DNA from: Trebouxia sp. TZW2008
Taxonomy: Eukaryota > Chlorophyta > Trebouxiophyceae > Trebouxiales > Trebouxiaceae
Assembly: GCA_002118135.1 (NCBI GenBank)
Contig: BDIU01000132.1
Location: 111,809 to 175,808, forward strand
Length of the DNA: 64,000 bases
Direction of reading: 5' to 3'
Made by a program: the position numbers and the translations under genes. Position 1 is the stretch's first letter. The number at the start of each line of letters is the position of its first letter. The notes beneath the pieces are model-generated. The model was not told where the DNA came from and ran no database searches. It worked only from the letters and a program-made list of their open reading frames with translations. Positions 12,051 to 25,221 of the stretch are shown in pieces.

Positions 12051-12599
12051 TCAATGCACTTTGACAAAACACTCTAACTCAGGCGCCTCTGTGCTGGGAA
12101 ACTTGAAAACTGCTTTTCCTTGCGGCTTCAAAAACTCATGTTGCATAGCCAGGACTTTGCTGAAATGCGCATCTTGCACCCAATGCTGCGGCAAATCTGG
12201 GTTGGAGTGCATCTGGCCATCCTTGAACTCTATTTGATAGCTGGGATAGGTACGCATGGACAGGCAAGTCCCAGGGGTGAGTGACACAGCATGAGGATTG
12301 TCTGCTTCAATCATACTGACTGGCACGCCAGTGAGCTGTGCAATTCGCCAAAGATCGTCTCCCTGTCTGACTGTGTAAGCTGAACGTGGCTTGTGGTGAA
12401 CAGGGATGTCCAAGACCTGACCACGTCTCAAGGCCAGAAGGTCGAGGTGTCTGTGTTCATTTGCCAGGAGCAGGTCGTCGAAGCTGACAACATACTTGTC
12501 TGCGATCGAAAAGAAGGTGTCGCCTGACTGAACATGGTGCGTGAAGGCTGAATTTGCTCTGTCCGGCACCAGAGTATAATCTCTCCTAACATGCAGCAT
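12051..12599 (-). CDS. Protein with two LysM domains
   Basis: A single open exon encodes 182 residues. The first LysM is at about 20-66 (HHVQSGDTFFSIADKY ... RRGQVLDIP) and the second at about 73-115 (YTVRQGDDLWRIAQLTGVPV ... TPGTCLSM). LysM folds bind N-acetylglucosamine polymers such as peptidoglycan or chitin-like glycans. The 65-residue tail (QHEFLKPQGKAVFKFP) has no family that I know. No signal peptide is evident after the chosen ATG, so the protein is either intracellular or organellar, or a leader exon upstream has been missed. The ATG is the first in the frame, and a splice acceptor-like CAG lies just upstream. Ligand and location are unknown. Confidence 0.8.
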   Translation of the reverse strand: MLHVRRDYTLVPDRANSAFTHHVQSGDTFFSIADKYVVSFDDLLLANEHRHLDLLALRRGQVLDIPVHHKPRSAYTVRQGDDLWRIAQLTGVPVSMIEADNPHAVSLTPGTCLSMRTYPSYQIEFKDGQMHSNPDLPQHWVQDAHFSKVLAMQHEFLKPQGKAVFKFPSTEAPELECFVKVH

Positions 12600-13435
12600 A
12601 CTTTAGCTGCTGTCAACAAGCCTGCATGTAGACCCACAAGTCATGCTGAGGTGCCAGGTTGCATGTCGCAGAATATCAGAAGCCTGTAGGCCTTGTCACA
12701 GCGTAAGCGCAAACCAGCAAACACACACGATTGAACTGCGATGGTACACACTCTGCTACTGCGGAACCTCTAGGTGTGGGCTGCCTCGGTAAAATCCAGG
12801 TCATCAGCTAGGGTTCAGCTACTTCATGTGATGAGCTAATTGCACTGTAGAGCGCCTCAAATTTTGCCCGCTTGCTTTGCTATGCATTCACACTGTAGTA
12901 CAGTGACGGTAGTAGCCCAGGATGTTGCTCAGGCGCTGTAGAAGAAGCTTCTGGAAAGTTGTGAGTTTTGATAGAAGATGACTGATCTGTAGTAGATTTG
13001 ATGGCATAAGTGGGGAAACCCCAACTTACCTCCTCAAATAAGGGCAAACAGGGGGTTATGTAGGTGGGCGATCTTCTTTCTCAATAATCACTTGCATTTC
13101 ACGGAAAAGTCTCTCTGAATAGATTACTTCTGACTACCCTCTATTACTTTTTCAAAACACTGTAAGTATGTGAATACGCATTTGACCAATTATCTATGCC
13201 ACTATGTATTACGTGCTTAACTGGTCTCAGGATTGTCCTGTAAGGACCGTACTTAGCCAAACCCTTGGGCTATTTAGCATTGTGACATCATGAGGACTTT
13301 AAAGTGGGTACAGTATGACTGCACACAATCATACAAGATTTGAAAATAACATCATGACATGTTCGCCAACATTGTGCAAACGCTACAAGCACTTTGTACT
13401 TTCTCAGCAGAGATACGCACGTAACAGCTCAAGCC
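12600..13435. other. Intergenic stretch
   Basis: AT-richer than its surroundings, between TANGO2 (3' end) and the LysM gene (5' end), both on the minus strand. I see no gene. It probably holds the LysM promoter and the TANGO2 3' UTR. Confidence 0.55.
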
Positions 13436-14693
13436 TCAGGACTTACAAGTCTGTGGCTGGTGAGCCACATAGCTATTCTGCTCTGCAGACCAATGAAAGT
13501 CCTTGTGCACCTCAGTCCATACAATCTCTTTGCTGTCAAAGTCCTGGTCTGCCTTCTGAGCAGGCCTTGAGCGCTCATGCAGCTGTGCAGACCCATTAGA
13601 ATGCACTATCAACAGAGTCTGACTACGCGTGCCATACCCAGCCCCTCTCAAATTGCAAGGCTGAATGAATATTGAGCTCATCAACTGCTCGACTTCTCGT
13701 GGCAAGCCGGTCTTTGGTAGCTCATCTGCTTCATACACCTTGGTCTGCTCATTCATGACCATGTCAAACACTGAATGTGGACTAACTTTCTCCAGGTCAG
13801 AAGTGCTGCTGAGCAGGTCTGTAAATCTGGCTTTGCCACGTTCAACTTTTGGCCATTTAGAGTCAAGCACTCCATTGCTGATGCCGTAGAGGCCCGGGCT
13901 CAATTCCCTGGGCTGCTGACCTCGTCTATTGCTGAAATACGCCAGGTTTTGTGACTGAAAGTCTCCCACAACAAGATTAAACCCATTGTAGCTCTGCACA
14001 TAAGGATGCTATTGAGTAGAGCTATCTCTTTTCCTGACGAACTTGCCGTGCCCATGCATAGCAGCCACTGCTGCTTACAGCAGCTCAGTACACACCCAAA
14101 ATTATGCAGCTGTCAACACCATGCTATGAAGCAACCTTGAAAGAAGCGCATGTCAAAAATACAGGCTGCGTGCTGTGATTTACCTCAGCTTTCAAGCCTC
14201 TCAGGTACTGCAATGGCTCAGAAGTGCCAAGCAGAAAGTCTGTGGTCAATGCTCCCCGACTTGGTGCAGTCTTGATCTGGTCATACGCTACCTGCAGATG
14301 TGACAGGGGGGCCGATACTTGTTGACAATGTCTGCAACATGCATGCAAGCCAACTACTGAGCAAGTTCGCCCAATCCCACAACACCGGTCGCAAGTTGCA
14401 TAAAGCTACCTCCCGAAAGTTTGTGAGCATAGCAAACCGGCCACCTGTGGTTACTCCTAGCCACGTGCCGCCTCGCTCAACGTCACGACCAGCCAATAGT
14501 GATGGTGCATCCTGCCAGAAGTGCGCTGGCTGGGTTTGCCTGCAAGCCCAAAAACGAGCTGGAACACGAGCTTGCAATCAATGATAAACTACTTTGTGCA
14601 ACCTCCGCACCGGCTGAGGAACTCGTCTCTGTTAAACGCCAGGAAGAACAACAAGGTGGGATGCTGATCCCACAAAAACAGACTCGTGCACAT
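13436..14693 (-). CDS. TANGO2: TANGO2 / NRDE-family protein
   Basis: The product belongs to the transport-and-Golgi-organisation-2 (DUF833, NRDE) family, whose members act in membrane trafficking, lipid and possibly heme homeostasis. Exons in transcript order are 14611-14693, 14410-14539, 14184-14291 and 13436-13993, giving 292 residues, a normal length. The N-terminus starts MC as in the family, with the defining NRDE at residues 21-24. It is followed by LAGRDVERGGTWLGVT, LTNFRE, SRGALTTDFL, YNGFNLVVGD, PGLYGISNG and YGTRSQT, all in family order. A strong donor-like GTAAGT sits just before the TGA at the end, so an alternative 3' end is possible, but no further exon is needed. Confidence 0.93.
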
Positions 14694-15345
14694 GCCAAAG
14701 TGCGACTTCCACCTGTGAGCTTAGAGCAGAATCGTATGGACACCGATGCTGTTACGATACAGCAAGAGGCCTCGCTGGTGGTCTGTGGAACTTCACGGCT
14801 CTCAGCACTGTCGCTAGTACAGTGCAGAGTAAGTCGGGCAGGGGAAGCTCAAGCTGAAAAGACAGTAGTCAAATCAGAAGCCCTCTCAGACAAGCAGACC
14901 TCAAGCAAAGTTTGGTTGAATTTGTTCAAGTCCAGAAGCTGCTGAAGAAGTGAGCAAAGACTGCACAGAAGTTGTGTATCTTGCCTGATGCAAGCCATGC
15001 GCATGCTGGACCATATGGTGCGCATGTTCGGCATGCGTGAATGCCCCACAAGGCTGATGTTGATTTGAACATGTGTTGAACGTTTCTGCAGAATCAGACT
15101 TGCATCACATAGGTACTGAAGAAGTCGCTACAGCATCCACTCACAAAGCTCTTGCAAACTTTCAAAGGTGAACGTCGTGTCCTACCTGTACATCTGCAAT
15201 GATCCCTTTTTCATGTGCACACTGTGTGGGATGCATGCCTTCTCAAGCTTGAGAATGTTTGCAACAATGCAAATTACACCATACAATGTATTTGGTGTGC
15301 CAAGCTGAGACCTTAAAGCTCTGAAGTAAGTGATTTGGCTTTACA
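14694..15345. other. Intergenic stretch upstream of TANGO2
   Basis: This holds the likely TANGO2 promoter and the 3' UTR of the F-box gene. A plus-strand open frame across 14499-14945 is antisense to TANGO2 exons 1-2 and is not considered coding. Confidence 0.55.
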
Positions 15346-17108
15346 CTACAGATCTTTTTCAACCTCTTCTATGCTAGTGAAACTACCACTACTTGCACTA
15401 GCATACTCTTCAAGGCTGACTTCGCTGCCATCATCATTATCCAGTCTTAAGCTGTCTGCGTCTTCCTCACCATCATCTGAGCTATCCATTGCCTTCTCGA
15501 AACTATCATCCAACAAATTATAGCAGTGACTGCATTCACTCGAATTACACGACAAATCACCATCAAAACCTGGAATCCAGCCACTATACTTGTCAATCTG
15601 GTGCCACTTGAGCATAACATTTCCATTGGGCAAGGCATCAATCAGCGGTAGTCCATCAACCCACTGTCGTAGCAGCCACGGATCCTCCGCATGATACCAG
15701 GATACAAACTTGCCGCGCAACTTGACTAAATTTGTCAAGCCTGCTAGACCGCCTCCCTCTAACAATACGCCCAAAGGATATGCTAGGCCCGGTGTGTCCG
15801 GGCCTATGGGCCTGCCCATTGTGAAATGCAAGCTTGTGAGCTGTGTCAACCCTTGCAACACATGGAATGCCCTCTCATCTAGGTTGCAATTTTTCAACTC
15901 AAGCTCTCGCACTGACTGACTGAGATCCTGTAAAAACCTCCAACCCTCCGCCATTGGCGCCGAGGCTAAGTCAAAGCGAGGGGAGTCAAAGGAAAAGGAA
16001 GCTTTGATCAGGTAGGGCAAATTTTCTAGGCCTGACAAGCTCACAAAACCTTCATTCCTTACGTGTAGCTGTGTGAGGCAGGTCGACTTTTTGAACACTG
16101 AGGTGAAAGCCCAATCCCGGGCGCAAATCATCATGGACAACTGCTGCAAATTCTGCAACCTGTACATATACACAGAGCCTAAATCAACCTGGAGACAGGT
16201 TAGATTTGGCAGCTTGCCCAAGGCCTGGTATGTTGCTCTGTTCATTGGGTTGACCACTTGAAGACCAGGACCAAATGAGCTGTGTCTGTGCTGATCTGAG
16301 CGTGTGCGCTTGACTGGCTGTAAAGCTGCGCAGTGCAGCGCAAGGTAGGACAACTGTGTCAACATAGAGATCTGCTGCAAGTCTGCTGCAGGCACGTTAG
16401 GCAGTTCCTCCTCGATATGAAGTGATCTCAAGTTGGTGAATCCCTCCAAAGGGTTTCTTTGACCCTCTGCAGACAGTAGGCAGTCTGTGTTTGGATTGAA
16501 GCTGTCCTGTCTTGAGGAGTCATGTGACATTGCTATGTATGTGAAGTGCTGCAAGCTGGGGAGCTGGTTGATCTGGTTGAGGTCTGCACAGCGCAGGGGA
16601 ATACTTTTGATCCATAATGTTGTCAAACTTGGCAGGCGTTGTCTCAAACCACCCAATGTGCTGATAAAGTCGAGATGTTGTCCTTCGGCGGTGAGCCTGA
16701 CGAAGCTGACGTCTGCGAAAGTCAACAAGTCTTTGCGCCCGACAGCTGAGACAGACATGCTTCAAGAGCGCTGGCAGGCTGCTGTGCGCTTACCCACCTG
16801 CAGCCTCGCGCCAAGCCTTGCAGACGATCCGAAACATCTCTCTGCTGCAACCTGAGTTTGCTATCGGCTCAAAATAGTATCGCCGGTCCCACTTGCTGCC
16901 GTTACCGGGACCTCGTTGATAGCTTTGGGGGCAGGTCTTGAGGAGTTTAAGCAAGAGGTCTTGAGGCAGACAGGCCCAGTTCGCTTGCTTGTCCGTGCTG
17001 CAGGCAGACAAGAGTCTTCATTCGGGTGCTGCGTCGCCGGCTTCTCGGTGTTTGGGTCGTCGAAACTTACCGTTTATGCGGCTCTTGCATCGTATCAGCA
17101 AGCAGCAT
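15346..17108 (-). CDS. F-box protein with leucine-rich repeats
   Basis: A predicted substrate receptor for an SCF ubiquitin ligase. Exons in transcript order are 17071-17108, 16798-16997 and 15346-16745, giving 545 residues. An F-box-like segment (LPQDLLLKLLKTCPQ ... FRIVCKAWREAA) spans about residues 20-80, with a family-untypical insertion of roughly 25 residues. Irregular LRRs follow over residues 100-430 (LPSLTTLWIKSI, LTQLSYLALHCAAL, LPNLTCLQVDLG, VRELELKNCNLDERAF, LTQLTSLHF). The last 65 residues are strongly acidic (DSSDDGEEDADS, SLEEY). Intron 2 is only 52 bp. Substrate unknown. Exon 1 is short and is inferred from a clean GTAAGT donor and phase. Confidence 0.82.
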
Positions 17109-17633
17109 GGCTAGATCTGACACCCCAGTACCGCTTCGAGCGCAGACCTTTGCTGCTTCTGCTCAACTCTCGTGCACTATTGGACCAAGTTTTGGGTTCC
17201 GCAACAGTATTGTAGAACAAAGTCGGGACTGTCGAACTGCTTCATCGGCTCATCCATAATTGCAGCAGTTGCAAGTAGTAAAAGGAGCAGTTCAAGCCGT
17301 AGCTGACAAGTTGGCTTGCGCTGAATTCTGCAGACAGCTGACTGTACTTTCCTGCGTTCTCTGAGACTTGTAACAGCTGAAGGCGAATGCTGAGCAGCAC
17401 TGCTCCAACAGATTACAAACTAATCAAACCTGCCAGTCTGAGTGCTAGCACTAGCAGCGCTGCACCAGGATCTTGGCCACAGCAGCTTGAAGTATCACAG
17501 ACAGCAATCTTTGGTGCATGTGCTGCTCCTTGTGCTGCATGCCTTGCCAATGCTGATAACTTGCCGACTGCTGTCCCATCATCAGCAAATGCTGCATTGG
17601 CTGCAACAAATTTTATGCCTCGATATTCCTTAG
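17109..17633. other. Intergenic stretch
   Basis: This lies between the F-box gene start and the TPR gene stop, both minus strand. A minus-strand open frame of about 70 codons follows the TPR gene stop directly but has no acceptor in phase and looks like GCA-rich 3' UTR. Confidence 0.5.
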
Positions 17634-20600
17634 CTACTCAATAGCATCCAGGTCCTCATCCGCCTCAAGCATAGGCATTGACACTGCTTCATCTGCTGCA
17701 ATGCTGTCGGAGGATTCTGCCTGAAGCAAAGGCTGACTTTGACCAAGAAGCTTCAGCTGTTCACGTCTGTCAGGCCCACTGTCAATCAAGCCCTCGCCTG
17801 CAGCAAACATGCATGTGTGAGTCCTTGGACATGCCTATAAAAGGGTGTCAGCAGATATGTTCATAAAATTTTGAACCATCACACGCTGGCTGCAATGACA
17901 CATGCAGCTTGACCAGCCAAAAGGGTTACAAGGTCACTGAGCTGAAGAGCTTGCTAGCCTTGTGTGCTGAGAACTGACATGCCAAATGGAGCTGCAAGTG
18001 ATTCATTGTGAGCTAACAGCTACGCTGCTTGACTCCACACAAGCAGTGCAGCCGTGCTTTCTGTTAGACTGTGATGTGATTCCATGTCATACTCAGGCTG
18101 CTTCTACTCACAGAAACATTCACCACAATGCCTCATGAAAATGCAAATTCTGTTATGACTGTGCCTCATAGTTCACATCAAACCATTGTTGTTATGTATT
18201 TGAGCAACACTACCACCATCATTGCCATCACAGGCTTCCTTTGTACTGTCATGTCTGTTTCTGGGGCAAGGTCTCACCTGGTGCAGGCCCTGAGCCCATA
18301 CCCAGCCCCACCAGGTTGGGCCCCTTCAGTTGCTTCACCTGCTCCCAGGACAAGGCTTTCAGAGGGTACACCTCCAGGGCTGCTGCACCCTCGCTGTCCA
18401 AAATTGCCATCAGCTCATCCACCTGCAGTGCCATGCCATGAGTGAAGATCAAGACCTATTCTGCAATTTGACAAGGCTTGATTGTCAAAAAGCTTGATCA
18501 GCTGCTGCCAGGAAAGGCCCTGCAGGGGTTACACCTCCAAACAGCTGCACCTCTCACTGTCCAAAATTGCCTGCAATCACACCGCATGAGTGAAGATCAA
18601 GACCCTGGCTGCATGTTGACAAGGCCTGAACCTGAAAGGGCTTGACTACATGCTGCCATCGAATTGCCTGCAGGGGGTGCACCACCAGGGTCCAAAATTG
18701 CCATCAATATTTCCACCTGCACTGCCACAGCATAGGTGAAGTTCAGATCCCTTTGGCATCTTGACAGAGCTTCACAACAAAGCCTAGAGCAATATCACAG
18801 CGTGAAATGGTGACATGAACAGGGATGCTGCCTTACCGAAACGCTCAACAGCTCCTGCACCAGCAAAGCCACAGCATAATTGAGGCAATGGAAGGGAAGC
18901 CCTGGTAACAGCCACTGCAGCATTAGGCACTCCCTTAAACAGTGACTTCTCTTTGTAAGGACACTCATTGCAAGGACATTCTTGATGTAAGGACAACCAA
19001 CCACTGCGTTCTGACTGCAGAGGCACCTCTGAGTAAGGACGATTCAATATAAGGATAATTTTCTTGGGAACCAAAGCAGTCATTGCAAAGAGAAGTCACT
19101 GTCACAGACATTGCACTATTAGGCGCGATAGTTTCTCTTGTATCACCTGCTGGCTTAATCCGCCTAGCAGAGCCAAAGCAAACAAGATAGACAGACAGAC
19201 AGACAGACGGACAGACAGGCAGATGCGCAGATGAACAAATACACCTTGCAATAAATACACAATTCTGAGACAAGATTTAAAATTGTGTGGATGAGTACAG
19301 GAGAACAGAGAAGGACGAAACGTAAGCTTGAGGGCAGGATGAGCGAGTGCATGCAGCTTGCCTAGCTTCCAGTCTGTGACTTGCTTGTGTTGCAACATGG
19401 GGTGCAGGTGACCGTCACACTGATGATAGGGCAGGATGGGCGGCACTGCTGGACGAATCAAGACATCTCCACATTAACTCAGGAATGCATGCATGACAGG
19501 GCTGACCTTCCAGTCTGTAGCTTGCTTGTGTTGCAGAATGAGGTTCAGGTCTCCAGCAGGCATTGTCAGCAGCTTGTCCATGACAGGTTCTGGCAGGGCT
19601 GGATGGTTGGCGCTGATGCGCTCCTTCATCCACTCATAGTAGTAAAAGTACTTGGGCCGCTGCTTCAGGTACTCAGGCTTTTTGTGCTCCTCCTCTTCTG
19701 CCAAGTACTCCTGCAAGCCTGCTGACCCACCAGCCTGCAGCAGACTCATTTATGAACACCATCAGCATGCTTCAAATGCAATTTCTGACTTTTGATTGAA
19801 ACTTGCAAACAGTACTGCTATATGCAGCTAAATGCTGACCAAAAGCTGAAGTTGGGTTACTCAATATCTTGAGTGGCATTGGAGGTTGCTGAAGGCGTGT
19901 GGACTGTTGTGTGTTAATCTGTGACTGCACAAGTCTTGCAGAAATGCTTTGTCGTGCAGATGCCAGAAATATATAAGTAGGTATGCTTTCATAAGACATG
20001 CAAAATTGTACTCGTGCAGATGAGCTCTGGACCCCCAAAAATTGTCTGGTCCATCAATTGTCGAGCTTGTTCAGCTTGCTAATCTCAAGATTGACAGCTA
20101 CCCTCATACAGAACACATTAATGTTATGCAGACTTGTTTCTTCAAATCCTTCTGTTCCATGAGCAGTTAGGCATGTAGATCTGACGGCCCAGATTAAATT
20201 TGGAATGAGACATGCAGAGCCATACCTCAAGGGCATCAGCAACTGGCAAAGGCACACGCCGCATCAATCGCTCCAGGTCTTCAATGTAGCTGTGACTGCT
20301 GGGAGCCAGCTCATGCGCAACTTGCATGGAAAGCGCAGCAGGCACATTGTCCTGTAGTGCATAAAGGCACAGCTGGTACTCATTTTTTCATACATTGCAA
20401 ACATGGGCTAGGCAGGCTCAGCAGGCCCATCTAGGTACGTACAGAAGCAATCAGCTGTCTCCAACGAGTTTGGTCATGTGCTAAACTAAACCATTTATAT
20501 TGGACATGGAGGGCGGAGAGGTCATTGTACACAGTTGACTGCCAAGTGTCTCTGGGTTTACTGTTGGCCTGAGTGCCTGATAACTGCCCAAACATTTACT

Positions 20601-22545
20601 GATAAGGCAGTCTGTCCTGTGGCATACGTGCCGTGTGACCAAGCCGTCTTAAGCCTCCTATGGGCAACAACCTGATCGAGGCTAGGCAGCTTGTAGCTGG
20701 TATGTAGGCAGAAAACTGGGCTTAGGAGTCATGCAGCGCAGTGGTGAAGAATATCACTGGACACTTTGTGTGTAGGCGCAATAGCAGTCAGCCAGAGATG
20801 TCCAGGTGCATGGTATATGGTACAGACGCAAATGTTGCAGAAGCAGCATGCTCGAAACTGCAGATGCCTGGGTGAGGGCGAACCAAATTGGTTGAAGCAG
20901 AGTGACTCTGTGATGGAGTCATGTAGCACATACTTTAGGCAGCCATTGTGGAAACTTAGGTATGCAAACTGCAAAGCTTCCTTGTAGTAGCATGTCAGTG
21001 TTAGGACCTGGCAGCAAAACGGACTTCCTTTTCTTGCAGGATTCTACAGGCTGATTTGCCTCAACTCTCTTCTTGGTACTTCTGCTCTTTGTTGATGCAA
21101 AGTCACGCCATGAATGATGCAACACAGTGTTGAAGCACACAGAGCTTGTCTCTTCCAGTGACTGTCAGGCGTGAGTGCAAACGCTCTGACTCAATGAATG
21201 CACTCACCTCAAGACCCTCAAGCGCTGCTGAGTGCAGAGCGTGAGCCCAGGCCCACGCGCATGCTGTTTGATCTCCAGCTTGCCTAGGGGCATATGCTAG
21301 CACCACCTTTGCATCCTGCAGTGCAGCTCTCAGCTGGGTCCAGCTTGCATTGACGCATGCACGTGGAAAACAGCAGAGATATTTTCAGCAACGCTGTTTG
21401 CATAGCTAGTGCATGTATTGTTGCGTGCACAGAGCTCCAATCAATGCAGAAACAGCCTTGCTTTCTGGCAATGTCTCTGCGCAGGCATTGACGGGGTACA
21501 ACAAACTGTAATGCACACGGCTGTTTCAGCCATAGTGGTTCATGGTGCTCATGCATGTAAACAGAAGGCATGCCATGCTGTGGCAAACCCTGCAAGTTGC
21601 AACATTGCAGCTCACCCTCAGTGCTTGCTCAAACTTGCCAGCCTCAATATAGGCAAGGCCGCGCATCAGTGCCAGGGTTGCCTTATCAGGCTGCCCAGCA
21701 GCGCCCCAGGCCTTGCACAGCAGCTCTGCTTGCATGCTGTGGACCTTATGCATAGCCTGCTCGAGGTGCTTTGCAAGTTGTGGTGTTGTGAGCTTCCATT
21801 GCCTGGGCACTGGCTTCAGCAGGCGGCCATCTCTGCTGGAAAGAGGGTTGGGCTCCTGGGCCTTTGTGATGCATGCCGACCAATACTGTAACCAGACAAC
21901 ACTCATGAGCAGTTGAACATGTCTGTGGTGTTCTTTTGGAGTGTACTTGGTGCTGCAAGACAATCTGTTGGACCTGATGATGGGCGTTCAGTTCTAAATT
22001 TGCAGGACAAGGCATGCATGGCAGACCCAGTGATAACAAAGACAAAGTGCATACAGTCACGCAGCTGATCACGTTTCACTCAGCCGGCTGCAGGCTCTGA
22101 TCAATGCACAGCTCAGCATGAACTGGAGAAGTCACATCAAGAGTAACATGAGTTCTAGGCATTGCTAGCATCATTGTATTCTGCTCACCAGAGCACACCA
22201 TTTTGCAGGCAGCAGCCTTATGCCTTCCTGGATGTTGTGCACTGCCTCCCTTGACGCTTTCCCTCTTTTGTATGTCTTGCAGATATGCTTCAACACGTCA
22301 GCTGCTTGTTGAGCTTGACCTGCACGGATGTGATTCTTTGCCTGCATGTGTCACTGCACACTTGAGGTGTTTTGTGATTTTACTTCTCAAACTTCATGCA
22401 CAGTTACAGTACATGCATGTGCTGCAATCAAACTGGAAGGCTAGTATGTTTCTGCCAAGTAAGTTGCTTGTCTCACCTGCTGTATAGACTCCTGCAGCAG
22501 AGGTCCAGCTGAGTCATACATGTTTCTAACTTCAACGTAAGTCAC
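17634..22545 (-). CDS. TPR-repeat protein (5' end unresolved)
   Basis: Exons in transcript order are about 22477-22545 (tentative), 22189-22319, 21616-21885, 21208-21333, 20226-20351, 19507-19734, 18278-18422 and 17634-17797 (TAG). From 22319 on, phases agree throughout. The first tentative exon does not join in phase, so at least one 5' exon is missing. Tetratricopeptide-like helices are visible across exons 3-5 (TLALMRGLAYIEAGKFEQAL, ALQDAKVVLAYAP, AWAWAHALHSAALEGLE, AALSMQVAHELAP). A conserved-looking module follows (RPKYFYYYEWMKERI ... PVMDKLLTMPAGDLNLIL), and then an acidic tail (LEADEDLDAIE). I do not recognise the subfamily. A role as a co-chaperone or scaffold would be only a guess. 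A LINE fragment sits in the intron before exon 20226-20351, and exon copies sit in two other introns. Confidence 0.68.
18480..18725 (-). repeat. Two partial copies of a TPR-gene exon
   Basis: About 18490-18580 and 18650-18725 each resemble the exon at 18278-18422 (minus-strand GGCAATTTTGGACAGY and the following GCAGC..CTGGAGGTG segment). In-frame stops (for example TAA after the LEV equivalent) mark them as relics. They lie in the intron upstream, on the acceptor side. Confidence 0.8.
18950..19098. repeat. Dispersed repeat copy A (possible MITE)
   Basis: About 150 bp shared with 28225-28388: repeated GTAAGGACA motifs, CTGACTGCAG, CTCTGAGTAAGGA, and an end with AACCAAAGCAGTCATTGCAAAGAG. Located in an intron of the TPR gene. 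The end resembles a terminal repeat of pogo/Tigger-type DNA elements, but I cannot define both ends. Confidence 0.65.
19187..19224 (+). repeat. (AGAC)n microsatellite
   Basis: About nine tandem AGAC units with a few substitutions, in a TPR-gene intron. Confidence 0.95.
19330..19415 (-). repeat. Partial copy of TPR-gene exon 19507-19734
   Basis: On the minus strand, CAACACAAGCAAGTCACAGA at 19379-19398 matches the donor end of the exon (CAACACAAGCAAGCTACAGA). It lies downstream of that exon in the transcript, so it carries the donor-side half. Confidence 0.8.
20395..20720 (-). mobile_element. LINE retrotransposon 3' fragment
   Basis: On the minus strand the translation reads GHTARMPQDRLPYQ, stop, MFGQLSGTQ, DTWQSTVYNDL and then LAHDQTRWRQLIASV before a stop. 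This is the well-known C-terminal tail of LINE reverse transcriptases (GHV.RMPDDRLP ... DRTRWR.LV). One in-frame TAA and a likely frameshift show decay. It sits in an intron of the TPR gene in the same orientation. Only the last 100 or so codons are recognisable. Confidence 0.82.
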
Positions 22546-23079
22546 AATATCAACGTGCGGGGCCTGAGACTTTCACAACGCTTGGCAGTAGTTTGATGGC
22601 TGGCATAAAGTGCCTGGGAAAATTGTACTTTTCGAGTGTTGAAGTTGCTCGTACAACTGATCTGCTGATCTATGACAACTGCAGGACACCACTGACCCTC
22701 AGTTCTGTTGATCAGCGAGCTAGCTTCGTGTGATCTCTCTTCCACACGGACGGTCGCGGCCATCGGTCCATGCATCACACGTCATTTCGATTGTCCCAGG
22801 ACATGAAAGTAGTGCAGCAGGACTTTGAAGTGAAGCTGAGGCGGCCGAGCAGATATGGCGGTGGCCAGTCAATCGACCGTATCCTCGAGCTGCAAACCTT
22901 TCGAAAACGCAACGAGCTCCTCTAGAGAGCTGGCTATGCTGGCAGGGCTGCGAAAGAAGTGTTGCAAAGATTGAGGTTCTCTGTGACGAATCGTCAGCGA
23001 GCGTCGGCGTGCCGACCGAGACTTGCATAGCATTGACTGTAGCCTGTCAAACTGACATAGCTGTAGCTGTCACGTTGTA
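22546..23079. promoter_or_regulatory. Shared divergent promoter region
   Basis: The TPR gene (minus) and TPI (plus) are transcribed away from this interval, so both promoters should lie here. The part nearer TPI is GC-richer, with no clear TATA box. Inferred from gene orientation only. Confidence 0.5.
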
Positions 23080-24777
<1,698 letters not shown>

Positions 24778-25221
24778 ATATGTAAAACGCTCCAGACTGT
24801 CTACATTTGGTATTCTTTACTGTTGTACTTGTCATCCCCACGACCACAAAGTCAAATCTCAAAGTACCTACACTGTAATGAGCTGCATGTGTTTTGCCAA
24901 CTTTTGGTCGAAACTGCAGTAGAGAATGATACAGCCACGTTGGGCCCGGGAAAATGAAAGGGCTAGCCACAATGTTGCAACAACGCAAGCAGGTATTGAT
25001 GCTGTTGAGCGTTTGAGCGCTAGCAGCGTCGCATTTGCGCTGCATGTCGGCTTGGCAAGCAACATTGCACAGTGCTCCGTGCCTGTGTGCGACGCTCAAC
25101 ATGCATATGGCATCACTGTGGCACATCGAGACTCGCATCGATTGCTTTTGGACGAGCGCGGCATCCTTGCGCTGCCAATCTGACTGTCCTGGACAGTTGC
25201 CAACATGCGCTTGCACAGGTG
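24778..25221. other. TPI-TPS1 intergenic stretch
   Basis: This holds the 3' region of TPI and the promoter and 5' UTR of TPS1. No further gene is visible. Confidence 0.55.

Noticed and set aside
14499..14945. 148-codon plus-strand ORF
   Set aside because: Antisense to TANGO2 exons 1-2, whose family match is strong.
17415..17633. Minus-strand open frame (about 70 codons) just after the TPR-gene stop
   Set aside because: No in-phase acceptor; GCA-rich composition keeps frames open by chance here. The TAG at 17634-17636 ends a well-phased exon.
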